Assembly: GCA_039707655.1 (NCBI GenBank)
Contig: CM077665.1
Span: 441,687,531-441,751,530, forward strand
Direction of reading: 5' to 3'
DNA from: Elymus sibiricus
Lineage: Eukaryota > Streptophyta > Magnoliopsida > Poales > Poaceae
Length of the DNA stretch: 64,000 nucleotides
Positions 21,519-34,634 of this stretch are shown piece by piece. The notes below the pieces were generated by a model, which saw only the letters and a list, made by a program, of their open reading frames with translations, did not search any database and was not told the DNA's origin. Every line of letters begins with the position of its first letter. Positions within the stretch are counted from its first letter, which is position 1. The position numbers and the translations under genes are program-made.

Positions 21519-23536
21519 ATGGAGTTTAGATTGCATCATTTGTTTTGTCTTTATAATGTCTTTTGTGAAAATAAGGATTCAGAAAATTGTGCTCAATTGG
21601 TAGAGGAAGAAATTATGAAAATACTTAATGAGAATTCCTTGAATGATGAGCATGATTGCAATGTTGTTAGTATGAATTCTATGAATATCCAAAATACTAA
21701 TGATGATTGCACTAGTCATGATAAAAATGTTTCCTATAAGCATGCCAATTTTTGTGGAGTGCATAAAGTTTGTGAAGACATGCCTTATATGGATGATAGA
21801 TTTTGTAAGAAGCATAAACATGATAGAACCATTTTTTTGCTCAAAGTGATAGATGAATTTGCTACAAAATTGTGTTATCTTTGTCCTATTACTTGTGAAC
21901 TTTGCAATAAAGTTGGTAATCTTAATTTCCAATGCAAATTTTTTCATGATCAAATCATGGCCAAATATTGTAATGACTTGATCACCCTTGAACTTTATGA
22001 TGAGCTTTCTCTATTTTTGGGGAGTGAAGAATTGACACATAAAAATAGTTGGTTTGAAGTATTCATTCTCACGGACGACATTGAAACTAATCTAAAAATA
22101 TCTATATGTTTTGCATGGTAAATTCTAATGAGAATGCTTATATTGCCAACTATAGAAAGATGGGAAAACCAATAGAATATAAAAGGAATACTAATGAAAG
22201 GGTAAATAATTCCACTTTCCCTCCTATTGTCTCTCATAATGTAATAGGTGACGAGGAGGAGCTCCCTATTCAACCAATCTGATCAATAAGAAGCTCGAAG
22301 AAATTAATTAAACCCACACTTGATGTGGTGAAGAAGAAGAAAAGAAGAAAGAGTAGAGGTAAAATGGTATCCCTCCCAAATGATGTTGCTCCTATTATTG
22401 TTGTGCCTCACGAGGATGAATCAAAAATAATTGTGGAAGATGATACACTTGATGATGATTTTGTTATGCCTATTGCTTGTTGTGATGACTATGATTGGGA
22501 AGAAAATGATACTTCTTATAATCTTGAAAATCTTTTTGGCACCAACTTGGTAAATTATGATAATAATTGTTATACTATTGGTGCTATTCATACTATTAAT
22601 GATGAGAGTGATTATGCTTATGATATGCCAAGCCACAAGCTTGGGGATGCTATGTTTGATGTGAATGACATGTTTGAGAATTTATTTGCTGCAATTGATG
22701 TTTGTCCCAAGCTTGGGGATGCTATGCTTAATGAAGATGATCTTTTTAGTTCCCCTACTTTGAATGATCAAATTTGTTATGATGATTGCATGCCTCCTAT
22801 TTATGATGATTGTGATATTTATGAAAGTGGGTTTGGAAGAGTGTCAACTTTAGATAATTATTATCCCACTATATTGGAGGGTGCTGAATTTTATTATAAT
22901 TATAAATGTGGATTTGGAGAGTTCATGACTTTATTTAGTAATGATTCCACTATTTCGGAAGAGGTTTCACTTGAATATGATGAGAACAAAGTTGCTACTT
23001 ATGATGATTATTGTGATGATACTTATGTTATAAAAAGTAGTGATAATTATTGTCATAATTTTGAATATCCTTGTACTGAACATTATTCTTTTAATGTGGA
23101 AACAATTTATAGTATTCGAGTTTCATTTGATGCTCCCACTATTATGAATGAGAAGGAATTTGCTTATGTGGAGAGTAATGAAAATTCTATGCTTGTGCAT
23201 CATGAAAAGAATGCTTTATGTGATAGTTATATTGTGAAATTCCTTCATGATGCTACTGAAAATTATTATGAGGGAGGAACATATGCTTGTAGGAATTGCA
23301 ATAATACGAAGTTTCCTCCCTATGTGTTCAAAGTTTTGAAGTTATGCTTGTTTTGCCTTCCTATGCTAGTTGATTATTTCTCCGATAAATTGTTTGCTCA
23401 CAAAATCCCTATGCATAGGAAGTGGGTTAGACTTAAATGTGCTTGTCATGAGATTCAATATGCTCTCTTACATGTTTCCAATACTATTCCTATGAGAGCA
23501 TCATTGAAATCATCATGGCTAGCTAAAAGGCATTAA
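21519..23536 (+). pseudogene. Unknown conserved retroelement protein (C copy, longer form)
   Basis: Two frames: 21519-22121 and 22115-23536 overlap by seven bases, and the second has an in-frame TGA at 22280. They were probably one protein of about 670 residues, against about 288 in A and F. The N-terminus (LYNVFCENKDSENC..NEHDC-type) and the last 120 residues match A and F. The extra middle has its own Cys pairs (LCYLC, CELC), a basic patch (KKKKRRKS) and two HKLGDAM/PKLGDAM repeats encoded by the PPT-like 14-mer. The C-terminal CX2C-X15-CX2C is intact. No gag, protease, RT or integrase motif is seen. The function is unknown. Confidence 0.65.
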
Positions 23537-26500
23537 AGAAAAGCGCTTGCTGGGAGACAACCCAACACTTTTCCTTTCTTTTTTTATGTTTTCACATGAT
23601 TAATATACTGTAGTAATCATGTTTTGTGTCTTTTATTTCAATAAAGTGCCAAGTAAAGCATTTGGGATGACTCACAAGATGAGTAGAATTGATGCTGAAC
23701 CAAAACAGAAACAAACTTTTGACTTCAGTACATGAATTCTCATTTTTTTACTGGAGCATGATAATTACCTGAAATTATTACAAAGTCTTCATATACAAAT
23801 TATTCAGGTTTTCCTAATTTTTCATAATTGTTAGAGATAGGGAAGTATGGTTATACTACAGATCTTCACAGACTGTTTTGTTTTTAACAGATTCTGTTTT
23901 GCATGCATAGTTTGCTTGTTTTGGTGTTCCCATAGCTTATATTCAGTGATATAAATTATGTGAATGGTATAATACAGTAGGTATTATGTGAGAACAATTA
24001 TGAATCTTGTCTTGATAGTACCTAAGTGAATGATCTTTATTTACTATACTAACCCATCTCACGAAGTTCCGTTAAGTTTTGTGTGATTGAACTTTTCAAG
24101 TTTTGGGTGAGACACCGATATGAGGAGAATAAGGAGTGGCAAGAACCTAAGCTTGGGGATGCCCAAGGCACTCCCAAGGTAATATACAAGGAAGACTAAA
24201 GCGTCTAAGCTTGGGGATGCCCCGGAAGGCATCCCCTCTTTCGTCTTCAACATTATCGGTATATCTTACTTAGAGCTATATTTTTATTCGTCACATAATA
24301 TGTGGTTTGCTTGGATAATCATTATATTTTTTTGTTCTCTATTAGATGTTATTTATAACCTTGTTTTTCAATAAAAAGTTCCAAGAATTGCCTAGGGATG
24401 CTTGCATTACATGTTTAATGTGTGCTGTGTAAAAACAGAAACTTTATTTGTAGTGTTTGAATTTTCATATTTTACTGGAATGTGGAAAGTTTCTGAAATT
24501 TTTACAAAGTATTTTCATATAAATTATTTAGCATTTCCTGAATTTTCATAATTTTTTCAGTTACATAAATATACTGTTTTCATAAATTGCTACAGACTGT
24601 TCTGTTTGGACAGATTGCTGTCATAGTTTTGTTATCTACTTATCCTATAGTTTCCATAACCTATATTGGTAGATATAAATTGTGGAAATGATAGTAAACA
24701 GTAGATGACGTTTGAAAATTATTGTGCAACTTGTCATGGCAGTACATGAAGTGTTGATTTGTTCTTATGTGTACTAACCCATCTCACTAGTTCTTTTTGA
24801 GTTTTGTGTGGATGAAGTTTTTGAGACCTAGGTGAAGCCGGGACATGAGAAGATTGAACGAGATACAAAATATCAAGCTTGGGGATGCCCAAGGCACCCC
24901 AAGTAAATATTTCAAGAAGTCTCAAGCATCTAAGCTTGGGGATGCTACGCATCCCACCTCTCTTCATCAAACAAATATCGGTTAGCCAATGTTGAGCCTA
25001 AATTTTTATTTGTCCACATGATATGTACTATTCTTGGAATGAATTTTTATTTAGTTTGTTGTCTGAATAAAATAATCAGATCTAAAAATATTTATTGAGA
25101 GAGAGTCCTCACATAGCTACTTAATTGTTTGACTACTCATTGATCTTGACTTATATCTTTTGAGAGTGGCTTGTCATTTACTCTTGTGCTTCACTTATAT
25201 CCTATGAGTAAATTGTTGAATGAATTGAATACCATGAAGTTGAAATTATATGTTCATATCATGCCTAGTAGTAGCTTCACATTGGGTTTAGAAAGTGAAA
25301 TCTTTTGAAGCTTGAACATCACAATATTGGTCATACAAGCAATTCGTGAATGATTAGCATAAGGAAGAGAACTTTCACATACAAATATATTATCTTGGAA
25401 ATCTTCTATGATTGTGAATACCCATTAATTATTTTCAACTTGAGCAAATTAGTTGAAGGTGGACAAGGAAGACAACGTAATGAGTTATGGTTGTGTATAT
25501 TTGCATAGAAGTTATATTGTTATGGATCCTCCAACATGTGGTGCTTGTTTAGAACCTTTTTCTAGCCAACACTTCGTACTAAGTAGAGATACTACTTGTG
25601 CATCCAAATCCTTGAGCCAAGTTTCTTCCATAAGAGTCCACCATACCTACCTATATATGGTATTTCACTGCCATTCCAAGTAAATTTGCATGTGCCACCT
25701 CTAAACATTCAAATAAACATTTGTTTTGTGCGCCTAGACCGCTCATGGAGCGACGGGTGGCGGTCAGTATCTTCCATGTTAAGCGGGTTATTCTCATGAT
25801 GAGTGTTTATTCACTCGCCCTTGCACGAGAGGGGTGGTAATAGGGATTCCCAGTCCTGAAATAAAAAAAATGCAAATAATTAAACAAAACTCCCCCAGGA
25901 ACGTCGTTGGTATGGACGGTACCCGTGGATTCGGCTAGCCGTGGAGTGTGTTTGTTGCTGGAGGGGGAGTAAACCTTTACTTTTACCACTTGGGAACCGC
26001 CGCTAATGTGTTTAACATGGAAGATATTGATAACTCTTGGTCGTAATGTTGACAGGAAGGGTGCACCTCCCAAAATTATATTTATCTCTGATTTAAGATT
26101 TGAGCTCTGGCACCTCCGCAAATCCCTGCTTCCCTCTGCGAAGGGCCTATCTTTTACCTTTCAGTATTTACTTTTATACAAGAGTCAATAGTATGCATTC
26201 TCATTTCAACCTCAATTATTCTCTAGTTGGCAACCATCATGTGGTGGGGAAAGATCTAGGCACATACGACCAGTCAAATATATTTGACCATGACTTATTA
26301 TTGTTGACAATTATCTCTATGATAAATGAGTTGGGAGGCGAAACATTAAGCCCCTATCTTTCTCTGTGTTCGATGGATGCCCTTTGTTCTAAAAATATGC
26401 TTTGAGTACTAGCAATCATAGAAGACTATATGATGATTGAGTATGTGGAGCTCTTACTTAGACTTTGTTGAGAATAAGTTGAATTGCAATTGTTTGGTGA

Positions 26501-26721
26501 CTAAGAACATAGGTTGTTAAGTTTCAAGAGAATTCATTATTTGAACCATGACATGTGAATTGATTGCTCTATCATGATGATTTTTATGAGAAAAAGTTGC
26601 TGGTTATGATGCTAGAAAATTGAATTAAATTATCAATGATCAAACTTATATATTATGCTAGCATTCACACTTCATAAAATAGTTCTTTTATCATTTACCT
26701 ACTCAAGGACGAGCAGGAATT
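23537..26721 (+). other. Element C 3' untranslated region with a tandem duplication
   Basis: A module covering about 23645-24290 recurs, diverged, at about 24370-25010 (offset about 725: the CCCATCTCAC word is at 24053 and 24778). Element A has one copy (about 12140-12790). It also holds four PPT-like 14-mers (24149, 24207, 24875, 24932), a perfect hairpin (24213-24236) and hairpins of the TTCACTTA class near 25130-25212. Confidence 0.7.
25177..25212 (+). other. TTCACTTA hairpin in element C
   Basis: TTTACTC (25177-25183) pairs with GAGTAAA (25206-25212) around a loop with TGCTTCACTTATAT. The stem differs from every stem in A and F. A second, imperfect one (ACTACTCA with TGAGAGT) lies at about 25131-25167. 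Confidence 0.6.
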
Positions 26722-26735
26722 AAGCTTGGGGATGC
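26722..26735 (+). other. Polypurine tract of element C
   Basis: AAGCTTGGGGATGC directly before the 3' LTR start at 26736. Confidence 0.75.
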
Positions 26736-26887
26736 TGATACGTCTCCAACGTATCGATAATTTAAGAAGTATTCATGCCATGATTGCCTATGTTTACAAT
26801 ACTTTTATATGGTTTTTATGCACTTTACATGATTTATTTAGAACTAACCCGGACTGACGCTGTTTTCAGCAGAGTTACCATGGTGTT
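26736..26887 (+). repeat. Element C 3' LTR, first part
   Basis: TGATACGTCTCC.. up to the insertion of D. Resumes at 40992. Confidence 0.85.
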
Positions 26888-28260
26888 TGATGTCTACTAT
26901 GCAACCTTCTTCTTGTAGACTCGTGTTGGGCCTCCAAGCGCAGAGTTTTGTAGGACAGTAGCAAATTTCCCTCAAGTGGATGACCTAAGGTTTATCAATC
27001 CGTGGGAGGCGTAGGATGAAGATGGTCTCTCTCAAACAACCCTGCAACCAAATAACAAAGAGTCTCTTGTGTCCCCAACACACCCAATACAATGGTAAAT
27101 TGTATAGGTGTACTAGTTCGGCGAAGAGATGGTGATACAAGTGTAATATGGATAGTAGATATAGATTTTTGTAGTCTGAAAATATAAAAACAGCAAGGTA
27201 GCAAGTAACAAAAGTGAGCAAAAACGGTATTGCAATGCTTGAAAACAAGGCCTAGGGTTCATACTTTCACTAGTGCAACAAGTTCTCTCAACAATACTGA
27301 CATAGTTGAATCATATGTAAATCCCTCACGTGCGACAAAGAGTTCACTCCAAAGTCACAAATAGCGGAGAACAAACGAAGAAATTATTGTAGGGTACGAA
27401 ACCACCTCAAAGTTATCTTTTCCGATCAATCGTATGAGCTATCCCTATAAGTGTCACGAACAGCCCTAGAGTTCGTACTAAAATAACACCTTAAGATACA
27501 CATCAACCAAAACCCTAATGTCACCTAGATACTCCAATGTCACCACGAGTACCCATGGGCTTGATTATACGATATGCATCACACAATTTCAGATTCATCA
27601 TGTTCAATCCAACACAAAGAACTTCAAAGAGTGCCCCAAAGTTTCTACCGGAGAGTCAAGATGAAAACGTGTGCCAACCCCTATGCATAGATTCCCAAGG
27701 TCACGGAACCCGCAAGTTGATCACCAAAACATACATCAAGTGGATCAATAGAACATCTCATTGTCACCACGGATATCCCATCGCAAGTCATACATCAAGT
27801 GTTCTCAAATCCTTTAAAGACTCAATCCGATAAGAAAACTTCAAAGGGAAAACTCAATTCATCACAAGAAGATAGAGAGGGGAAAACTCCATATGATTCA
27901 TCTATATTAATAAAGCTCGCGGTATATCAAGATCGTGTCATCTCAAGAACATGAGAGAGAGAGAGATCAAACACATAGCTACTGGTACATACCCTCAGCC
28001 CCAAGGGTGAACTACTCCCTCCTCGTCATGGAGACCACCGGGATGATGAAGATGGCCTCCGGTGATGGTTTCCCCCTTCGGCAGGGTGTTGGAACGGGCT
28101 CCGATTGGTTTTTCATGGCTACAGAGGCTTGCGGCCGCGGAACTCCTGATCTAGGTTTCTTTCTGGAGGTTTCTGGATATATAGGGGTACTTGGCGTTGG
28201 AATCAAGTCAAGGGGGGCCACGTGGCGACGACAAGCCAGGGGGGCGCGCCCTAGGGGTGG

Positions 28261-31200
28261 TGTAACACCCTGGATTTGGTGCTACAGTGATCTTAGTTAT
28301 TAAGCTAAAGTAATCCAGGAGTTAAGTTAATCAATCTTTACTAAACCATGTTTGACCTCAATGGAATCATATCTCATTTGAATTCCCTAATGATTTTCAA
28401 AATTCATTTAATAAGTGGTTTAAATAAAGTTTTGCAAACCTGAAAATAAAAATCATGAATGGGTTTCAAATAATCCCCTAGTAATATTAAAATTATAACC
28501 AACTTTTTGGAAAGTGTTTTGGTGCCTCAAAACTATTTTATGAGTGGCCAAAACAATTTTTAAATGCCCTTTTTGAATTATGTAAATTTCCAAATCAAAT
28601 TTAAATTCCTCAAACAGTGTGTGGAAATGCAGAATATTGCAAGGTATTTATTGGAGCCTTTCACACATTTTTGTTAAGGAGAAATAAAGCTAAAATAAAA
28701 AGAAACAGAAAGTTAAAAGCAAAATCAAAAAAAAAGAAAAAGAAAAAGCTCCCCCCTGCCCTGGGCCTTAGCCCACAGTGGCAGGCCCAGGCCGGCCTAG
28801 CAGCCCCGTCGGCCGTCCCCAACCTCGCTACAGGAGGTGGCGACCGAGGCGCGCACGCGACCGGGCGTGTCCCCGCCGGACCAGCTCGCCGGCGATGGCC
28901 CGGAGGGGATAAGGCCGCCCCCGCACCCCCCTAGCAAACCCTAGCCCCCAGTTTCCCCCCTCACCTCCCCCCTTCCTCCTCGCGCCGCCGCTCTCCTCCC
29001 TCACCCGCATCCGAGCGCCGCCGTCGCCATGGCCGCCGGCTAGCCGCGGCCACCGAGCCCCATCCGCCTCGCCGTCGTGTCCCCCAGCTACGGCGCCGTC
29101 CGCTGCTTCGACCCCGTCCACAGGAGCAAGACCGGAGCCCCTACACCGCCATCCCCGCGCCTTCTACCTCCTCGGGCCGCCGTCGTTCGCCGTCGTCGAT
29201 TCGCCCCACCGAGGCCCCCTCGAGCCCACCTTGCGCAACTACAGGGCTCGGTGAGCTCCCCGCTCTTCCTCCTCCCCCTCTCGCGAGCACCCCGACCGCG
29301 TAGCCCCCCTGCCGCCGTGACCGACCTCGAGCTCCGCTCGGGCTCGCCGCCGGCGAGGCCCTAATGGCCAAACCGCCCCGGGCTCCTGCTCGTTGCCTCC
29401 ACCGCGTCGTGTAGGCCCCTCTGGCACCGCTAGATTGCTCGCGTGCTTGCTGCTGCGCCGTCGCCGTAGTTGCCGATCGCCGGCCGCCCACGCGAGCTCG
29501 TTTCCGACGAGCTCCGACCACCCCCGCCCCCCTCGACGGTCGGGACGGGACCGCGCTCGCGCTAGCTCTCGAACGAGCCCCTCCGCGCTCGATTTGGCCC
29601 TCTGTGGCCAAATCCTGTCGACGACCGAGCCGCGCCGCCGCGTTTTTGGTCGCCGGCGTCGAACCGCCGGCCACCGCCGACGTGGCCAGGCTGGGGCCAC
29701 CCCCAGGGTCACTGACCTGTGGCCCCGGGCCCCCTGTTGACCAGTTGACCGTGGTCAACTGGCTGACTGGGCAGTGCCCAGCCACTGCCATGTGGGTCCA
29801 GCCGCCCCGGGGCCACTGATATGTGGTCCCAGGTTTAATTAACCCCTAATAACATGTTTAACTAATTTAATTAATTAGTTTAACCTAATTAGCCACTGAC
29901 ATGTGGGTCCTCCTGTTTATTTAAATCTGTTTAGTTTAATTAAAAACACTGTTTTCGGCCACTGTCTATGACAGGTGGGGCCCAGCTGTCAGGTTTGACC
30001 TGAGACAGCTGGGTTGACGGCTGATGTCAGCATGACATCATGCTGATTTCATAATTCTATTTTTGAATTAAATTTAATCTGTTTTATTCCAGAATATTAA
30101 TAAAACTTTAAAAATTAATGTAAATGATCCGTAACTTGGATGAAAATAATTTATACATGAAAGTTGATCAAAAGAATCCCACGAATCCGAATACGCTGTC
30201 CGTTCATCTGTCACATTCTCCTAGCATGATGAACATGGACATTTAGCATTAGGATCATCTGTATTCTTCCGATCCGTCTGCAACGTGTAATACTGCGTTA
30301 GTGCATGCCTAGCTCTGCATATTGCCATGCCATGCATCGTGATGCATTTGTCTACTTTATATTTATTGTTTCTCCCCCTCTTCTTACCGGTAGACCCCGA
30401 GACTGACGGTGCTGTCGGGTACGACTACACCGCCGACGATCAGCCTTTTGCCGCAGAGCATCAAGGCAAGCAACCCCCCCTTGAGCAGTCCGATATCGCC
30501 CATTTCTTTCCCTCTAATTCTTGCATTAGATTCTGCTACTGTATTAGCTAGCTCCTATTTCTGATGCATAGCCTGTTTTTGATAAACTGCTACTGTACCT
30601 GCAATCATATCAACTGCTTAGTATAGGTTGATCAGTGAATCCCTTGTGACCCCCTTAGTCCCAGTTGCCCCTGCTTGTTCATCGACGACTTGACGACTCG
30701 TCGACTCGAAGACTCGATCAACCGACCGACGAGCCAGGCCTCTCACATCACCGCACACCCCTTAGTTGTACAACTCTGCAGAGCTACTATCGAGTACCGA
30801 GGGTGACACCTCGTGAAGTACCCCTGATGCTAACTCCGTAGTGTAGCTAGTCGGTCATGGTTATCGAGGGTGATTCCTCCTTCACCACTCCCGACGACGA
30901 CTCTGTCGTGCAACCCCTCAAGCGTAGACCATCGAGGGTGAATCCTCTCTGGTCACCTTGACGGATACATTGAGTGGGATCCATCGAGGGTGATTCCTCG
31001 GTTTTCCCCTTGGTGTTATAGACACACGGTTACATTTACTTACTGTTGATACATGATGAGGTCAGGATGACCGGAAGGTGTTGGTGTAATACGACGGGGC
31101 GTGGCCGGGCATGATTGGCCCTTGCCACAAGACCTCGAGACGGGGCGACGGGACCACGTATCGTGTGTCGCGCTCGTCACCGCAATTAATAAAATGCTAA

Positions 31201-32416
31201 TGGTTTGGGTATTTGATCTGAGTTGGTCATTTGACCTTTTCGCACTAACCTTCACGTGGGAGAAGTTATGGGCACTCGGCGTCGTTGTATCAGCCGAAGC
31301 TCTTCGGACGTCAGCAATGGAGTGGCGCGCACCCGAGTGGTCCGCAACGGCATTGATCTTGTATTAAGTGATGCTAGGACTGACCGCGGCCGCCCTCGCA
31401 TCGTGCAGGAGTGCAAGGGCAAGTGGGCCCACGACCCCTGTGCGCTTAGGATTTAGACCGGCGGGCTGGCCTCTCTGTTGAGCCTAGGTAGGGCGATGAC
31501 GTGTTGATCTTCGAGGCCGGGCATGACCCAGGAAAGTGTGTCCGGCCAAAGGTGATCAAGCGTGATGGAAAACGTGGTGCACCCCTGTAGGGATGAAGTT
31601 AACTATTCGAATAACCGTGTCCACGGTAACAGGACGACTTGGAGTTGTATCCCGAGCTAATATAACTAAAAGTGATGACTTGAAATAAAATGTTGGCTCT
31701 GAGGTTGCTTTCTCGCGGGAGCCGAGGAAGAATCTTTGGGCGTGGATACTTAATAAAATTTTGTTACAATAATATTGCTATATATGAGATGCCAGTCTAC
31801 TCTCTTCGAATGCTGCAAGATACTGAAGATGCTAGTCTTCGATAGGACTAGGCCTTCCCCCTTCATTCTTGCTTTCTGCAGTCAGTCCGGATAAAGCCCC
31901 CTTTTCCTTGATAATGATGCATACTTAGCATAGTTCTGATGTCAGTCTTGAGAGTACTTTGGATGAGTACTCACCGCTGCTTTGCATTCTCTTTTCCCCC
32001 TCGATACGATTTCCGCATTCAGATGACGGAGCCCAGGAGATGGAGTATGCCGGAGACGACTACTACACCACCGCTGGAGCCTACTACTACGTGGAGAGTG
32101 CCGACGCTCAGGAGTAGTTAGGTTGGCTCCCAGGTAGGAGGCCTCGCCTCTTTCGATCTGTTGCTTATGTTTGTGCTAGCCTTCTTAAGGCAAAACTTGT
32201 TTAACTTATGTCTGTACTCAGATATTATTTGCTTTCACTGACTCGTGCTTGTCAAGCTTTGTATTCGAGCTCTCGAGGCCCCTGGATTGTAATATGAAGC
32301 TGTATGACTTTAGTTTGTGTCTAGTGTTGTGTTGTGATATTGATTAGTGGGTCCCTAATCTTGGTCGTACGCATTTGCGTGTATGATTAGCGTACGGTCA
32401 AATTGGGGGCGTCACA
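28261..32416 (+). repeat. LARD-like 5' LTR
   Basis: Includes a CpG-rich block (about 28755-29820), AT-rich DNA, a set of CGAGG..CCTCG hairpins (30797-30996) and the end ..GGCGTCACA. Long ORFs on both strands of the GC-rich block overlap one another and are not convincing. Confidence 0.9.
30797..30998 (+). repeat. Four short hairpin repeats in the LARD LTR
   Basis: The word ATCGAGGGTGATTCCTC or a close variant occurs near 30798, 30862, 30929 and 30981. The first and last form CGAGG/CCTCG stems with a 6-base loop; the middle two have shorter stems. The same set is in the 3' LTR at about 39062-39270. Confidence 0.6.
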
Positions 32417-32419
32417 AGT

Positions 32420-32431
32420 TGGTATCAGAGC
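32420..32431 (+). other. Primer-binding site of the LARD-like element
   Basis: TGGTATCAGAGC is complementary to the 3' end of plant initiator tRNA-Met, the commonest plant primer. It is three bases after the LTR end. Confidence 0.9.
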
Positions 32432-34287
32432 CGACTGCCTGTAGGTAGCCCCCTTTCCAACTCCTTGGCTGAAGTTGAGTCTAGTACTTGAAAAACTTTT
32501 ATTAACATTGTTGTGTGGCTTACGGTCCCACATCTCAGTCGGGTGGTATTAGGATCTATTATTCCTCGTCTATACTCTGGGTTCTGATCTCTCTTCTCTT
32601 TCGGGCTAAAGATTTTGCTAACTCTAACTCTAGGTTCTCGCAACTTCTTCCTCCCGGAGATCCCCTCCTTCCAGATGATGGCTTGATTCATCAGAAGACT
32701 CCAAAGATACTCTCCGATGTTCTCTTGAGAACCTGTGTCCATCGCTCTCGCGATTCCCTTCTGCCATCCCCCCCTATGATTACCGGGGATTCGGTCATCC
32801 TCAGTTGTCATGGGTTTCACAAAATCCTTCCAATTGCTATTCGATCTTCCGAAATCCTCATTAGCCTTTTGCTCTTGACCTTTCTCACCTGCTTGCATTA
32901 TTGTTAATTCAGTATGTCTAGCAATTTTCATTAAATCCTTGGTGGTTGTCATTTGATTTTACTGATTCAACCTGTGTGTGAATGCACGCAGTCATCAGTT
33001 GTTTCTCATAATTTATCTGTCCGGCTCAGAAGTCTTTCCAAACATGAGTTAGTTCTCGACAATTCAACTAATTGATTGTCCATCTAAGTCCATTCAACTT
33101 ACTGGTATTTGATCGGAACATCTGATTCTGATACACCAAATTGGGAATCTTAATTCCTTTGGTTACTTAAGCATCAAATCATTGGATGTTCTATAATCTG
33201 ATGCCTTGCATTCTTCTCCCTCTGATTGAGTACCGATACTCACATTAGGTCCTTTTTGGACCGCCAGACCCATTGTTGGGTTATTATCCGATAGCATCTT
33301 TCACATTCAAAATTATTGTGATGTTCTTCCCCTGATACATGATGCCATTGGTAAATTGTGCCTTCTCCCTCTGATAAGTTGTATCCTATGCTTTTGTCAG
33401 TCATGCTCTTTTGTCAAGCATGTGTTAATTACTTTTGAAGCTTGTGATATATGTTCCTAAGATGCCCCGATGGGTTGGACCCATGCCTTCCTTAATTCGC
33501 GTGAACCCGACAGTTTTCACGCGTCTTACTCTCCTGGTGTTTTGCCAGTTAAACTTTCAAAACTACAACTTTATCAAAGGCGAGGAGTAAATGGAAGGTG
33601 ATGCATTGATGAAGTGGGAGTCGACCTTGAACTTTGTGCTCATGCCCATGGAAGCAATGTTGATCTTATCATAGAAGCTTCTCGTAACGATAAATTTCTC
33701 TTGGTATAATTTGATCTGGTATCTGTGATCTTGTACTTTACAATCGTGGCTCCGACCATGATGTTCTACTTTGTTTTCATTCTTAGACAAGTTGAAGTGC
33801 TTGTCCTCCACAGATCAATACCCTAGTCTAACCTCTATTCTGATCTGCCTCCGAGTATTATCCCTGGTATCTTGATAAATATCATGGAGCTTTATAACTT
33901 CTTATGAGCTCCTCATCAACTATGATAATTCACTGATTCCAGTTTCCTCGTATTCTGAGTTGTTGGACAATCAAGGATGTTGATATCTGAATCGAGTACG
34001 CATTGCAAATCAACAACTCTTAGTAATGTTCTTTGGTTATGAGTTGTACTCGATCATGTCTTTCCAAGCTGTTAGACCTACATCATTATCGTCATGCTAG
34101 AGCTTGACCGTACTATCTCTGTCCTTCATCCCCGGAACACAATTCCAATAGTTCACTAAGCTTACATCGAGCTTTCAATGTCATCTTGGTTGTCTTGAAA
34201 GGCTATTTCGATTTTGAGCTAGCACCCTCATCTGTGGTTCCGACAACTTTTCGCTTCACCATTTCCTTGCTTGATGTCGTCGCTGAT

Positions 34288-34356
34288 CGATTACATCTTC
34301 ATGAGGCTTCTCGACAAATGTGTCGTGATCGTCATCAGCATTCTGGGCTCTTCTAG
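34288..34356 (+). pseudogene. Possible reverse transcriptase relic in the LARD core
   Basis: The frame gives DYIFMRLLDKCVVIVIS followed by ILGSSR. It has the spacing of the gypsy RT block that spans an FMxxLDKFVVVFIDDIL-type motif, with the catalytic Asp pair lost. Only about 23 residues match, so it is a weak call. If right, the LARD core descends from a gypsy pol. Confidence 0.35.
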
Positions 34357-34553
34357 GATATCAATTAGATTCATGATGAGAGTAGCATCCTTGCCCTTGG
34401 TAATTGGTGTTGTCGTTGGCGACATCCTTGCCATCACGTTTCATTCCTTAGATCCCGTGTTGTTTCTAACCGGAATACTGACAAATGGAATGTGATGTGT
34501 AAATTCATTACTTATGGCATACCAACTCTGTCACCTTGGAGTTAATGAACAAT

Positions 34554-34634
34554 AAGTCCATTCTTAGTGTATTGGCTGTTAAGTCCATTCTTAGTGTATT
34601 GGCTGTTAAGTCCATTCTTAGTGTATTGGCTGTT
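34554..34634 (+). repeat. 27-bp perfect tandem triplication
   Basis: Three identical units beginning AAGTCCATTCTTAGTGTATT at 34554, 34581 and 34608. Confidence 0.95.

Noticed and set aside
26888..28260. Reading 26888-28260 as a separate truncated LTR
   Set aside because: The piece at 40685-40991 completes it, and a GTGTT duplication surrounds both.
29141..29791. Long ORFs in GC-rich LARD LTR DNA (also 37483-38034 and several on the plus strand)
   Set aside because: They overlap on both strands, are Arg/Pro/Ala-rich from composition, and differ in start and frame between the two LTR copies.
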